From IMG/VR virus record IMGVR_UViG_3300025767_000054, positions 1 to 37,790 of that record: DNA of 37,790 nt; one strand, given 5' to 3'. The first letter of the stretch is position 1; the number at the start of each line of letters is the position of its first letter. The notes beneath the pieces are model-generated. The model had not been told where the DNA came from and ran no database searches. It worked only from the letters and a program-made list of their open reading frames with translations. This stretch comes from a virus. The translations under genes were made by a program, and so were the position numbers. Positions 37,776-37,790 of the stretch are shown one piece after another.

Positions 37776-37790
37776 ATTTAGTTCTCCTGT
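37613..37790. repeat. Terminal overlap, copy 2 of 2 (partner 1-178)
   Basis: Identical to 1-178 apart from C at 37695 against T at 83, a synonymous alanine change in the gp7.3-like gene. Merging the ends joins the gp7.3-like gene to the 59-aa gene at 166-345 and thus links the replication and structural blocks in the T7 order. Confidence 0.9.

Overview
The window reads as an almost complete genome of a small, AT-rich, T7-like podovirus with an integrase. It most resembles the pelagiphages of SAR11 bacteria (HTVC019P-type, Autographiviridae). This rests on a T7-like gene set in T7-like order (single-subunit RNA polymerase, SSB, endonuclease I, amidase, primase-helicase, family A DNA polymerase, gp6-type exonuclease, portal, scaffold, capsid, tail tubes, internal virion proteins, fibre, terminases), very low GC, and a tyrosine integrase beside a tRNA-Leu. 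Host assignment is inference. All credible genes lie on the minus strand, so transcription runs from high to low coordinates. Bases 1-178 repeat 37613-37790 with one synonymous difference, so the contig closes into a circle of about 37612 bp. The contig ends fall inside the gp7.3-like gene, not at a plausible packaging end.

Layout in transcription order, starting at the likely physical end of the virion DNA (15.1-15.5 kb, between terL and the early genes): an early/lysogeny block (small early protein, terminator, Lys/Pro-rich protein, ribbon-helix-helix protein with a large structured leader, winged-helix-like protein, integrase, tRNA-Leu/attP); the RNA polymerase as two cistrons; the DNA metabolism block down to about 0.3 kb; then, across the contig junction, a gp7.3-like protein, portal, scaffold, HNH nuclease, a membrane protein, small genes, capsid, tail tubes, internal virion proteins, a 1089-residue fibre, a second fibre-like protein, a chain of overlapping small lysis-type genes, TerS and TerL.

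The most notable observation is the split RNA polymerase. The N-terminal domain (326 aa) and the polymerase domain (556 aa, all catalytic residues visible) are separate overlapping frames, and the second has its own GAGGAG Shine-Dalgarno 7 nt before its ATG. That suggests a two-subunit enzyme rather than a sequencing slip. A matching set of four 18-bp intergenic elements (consensus ATTAAGTNCCAC plus six bases, usually ending GG) resembles T3/SP6 promoters and is probably what this polymerase reads. The copies sit before ssb, before the structural operon, and as a pair beside terL near the presumed genome end. Other regulatory candidates are a multi-branched RNA leader that hides the ribosome site of the RHH gene, a 26-bp repeat bracketing the polymerase genes, tandem 11-bp repeats beside the tRNA (possible integrase arm sites), and several operator-like palindromes.

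How the parts would work together: host RNA polymerase reads the early block; the RHH and winged-helix proteins and the integrase may decide between integration and lysis; the phage polymerase then reads the replication and structural genes from its own promoters.
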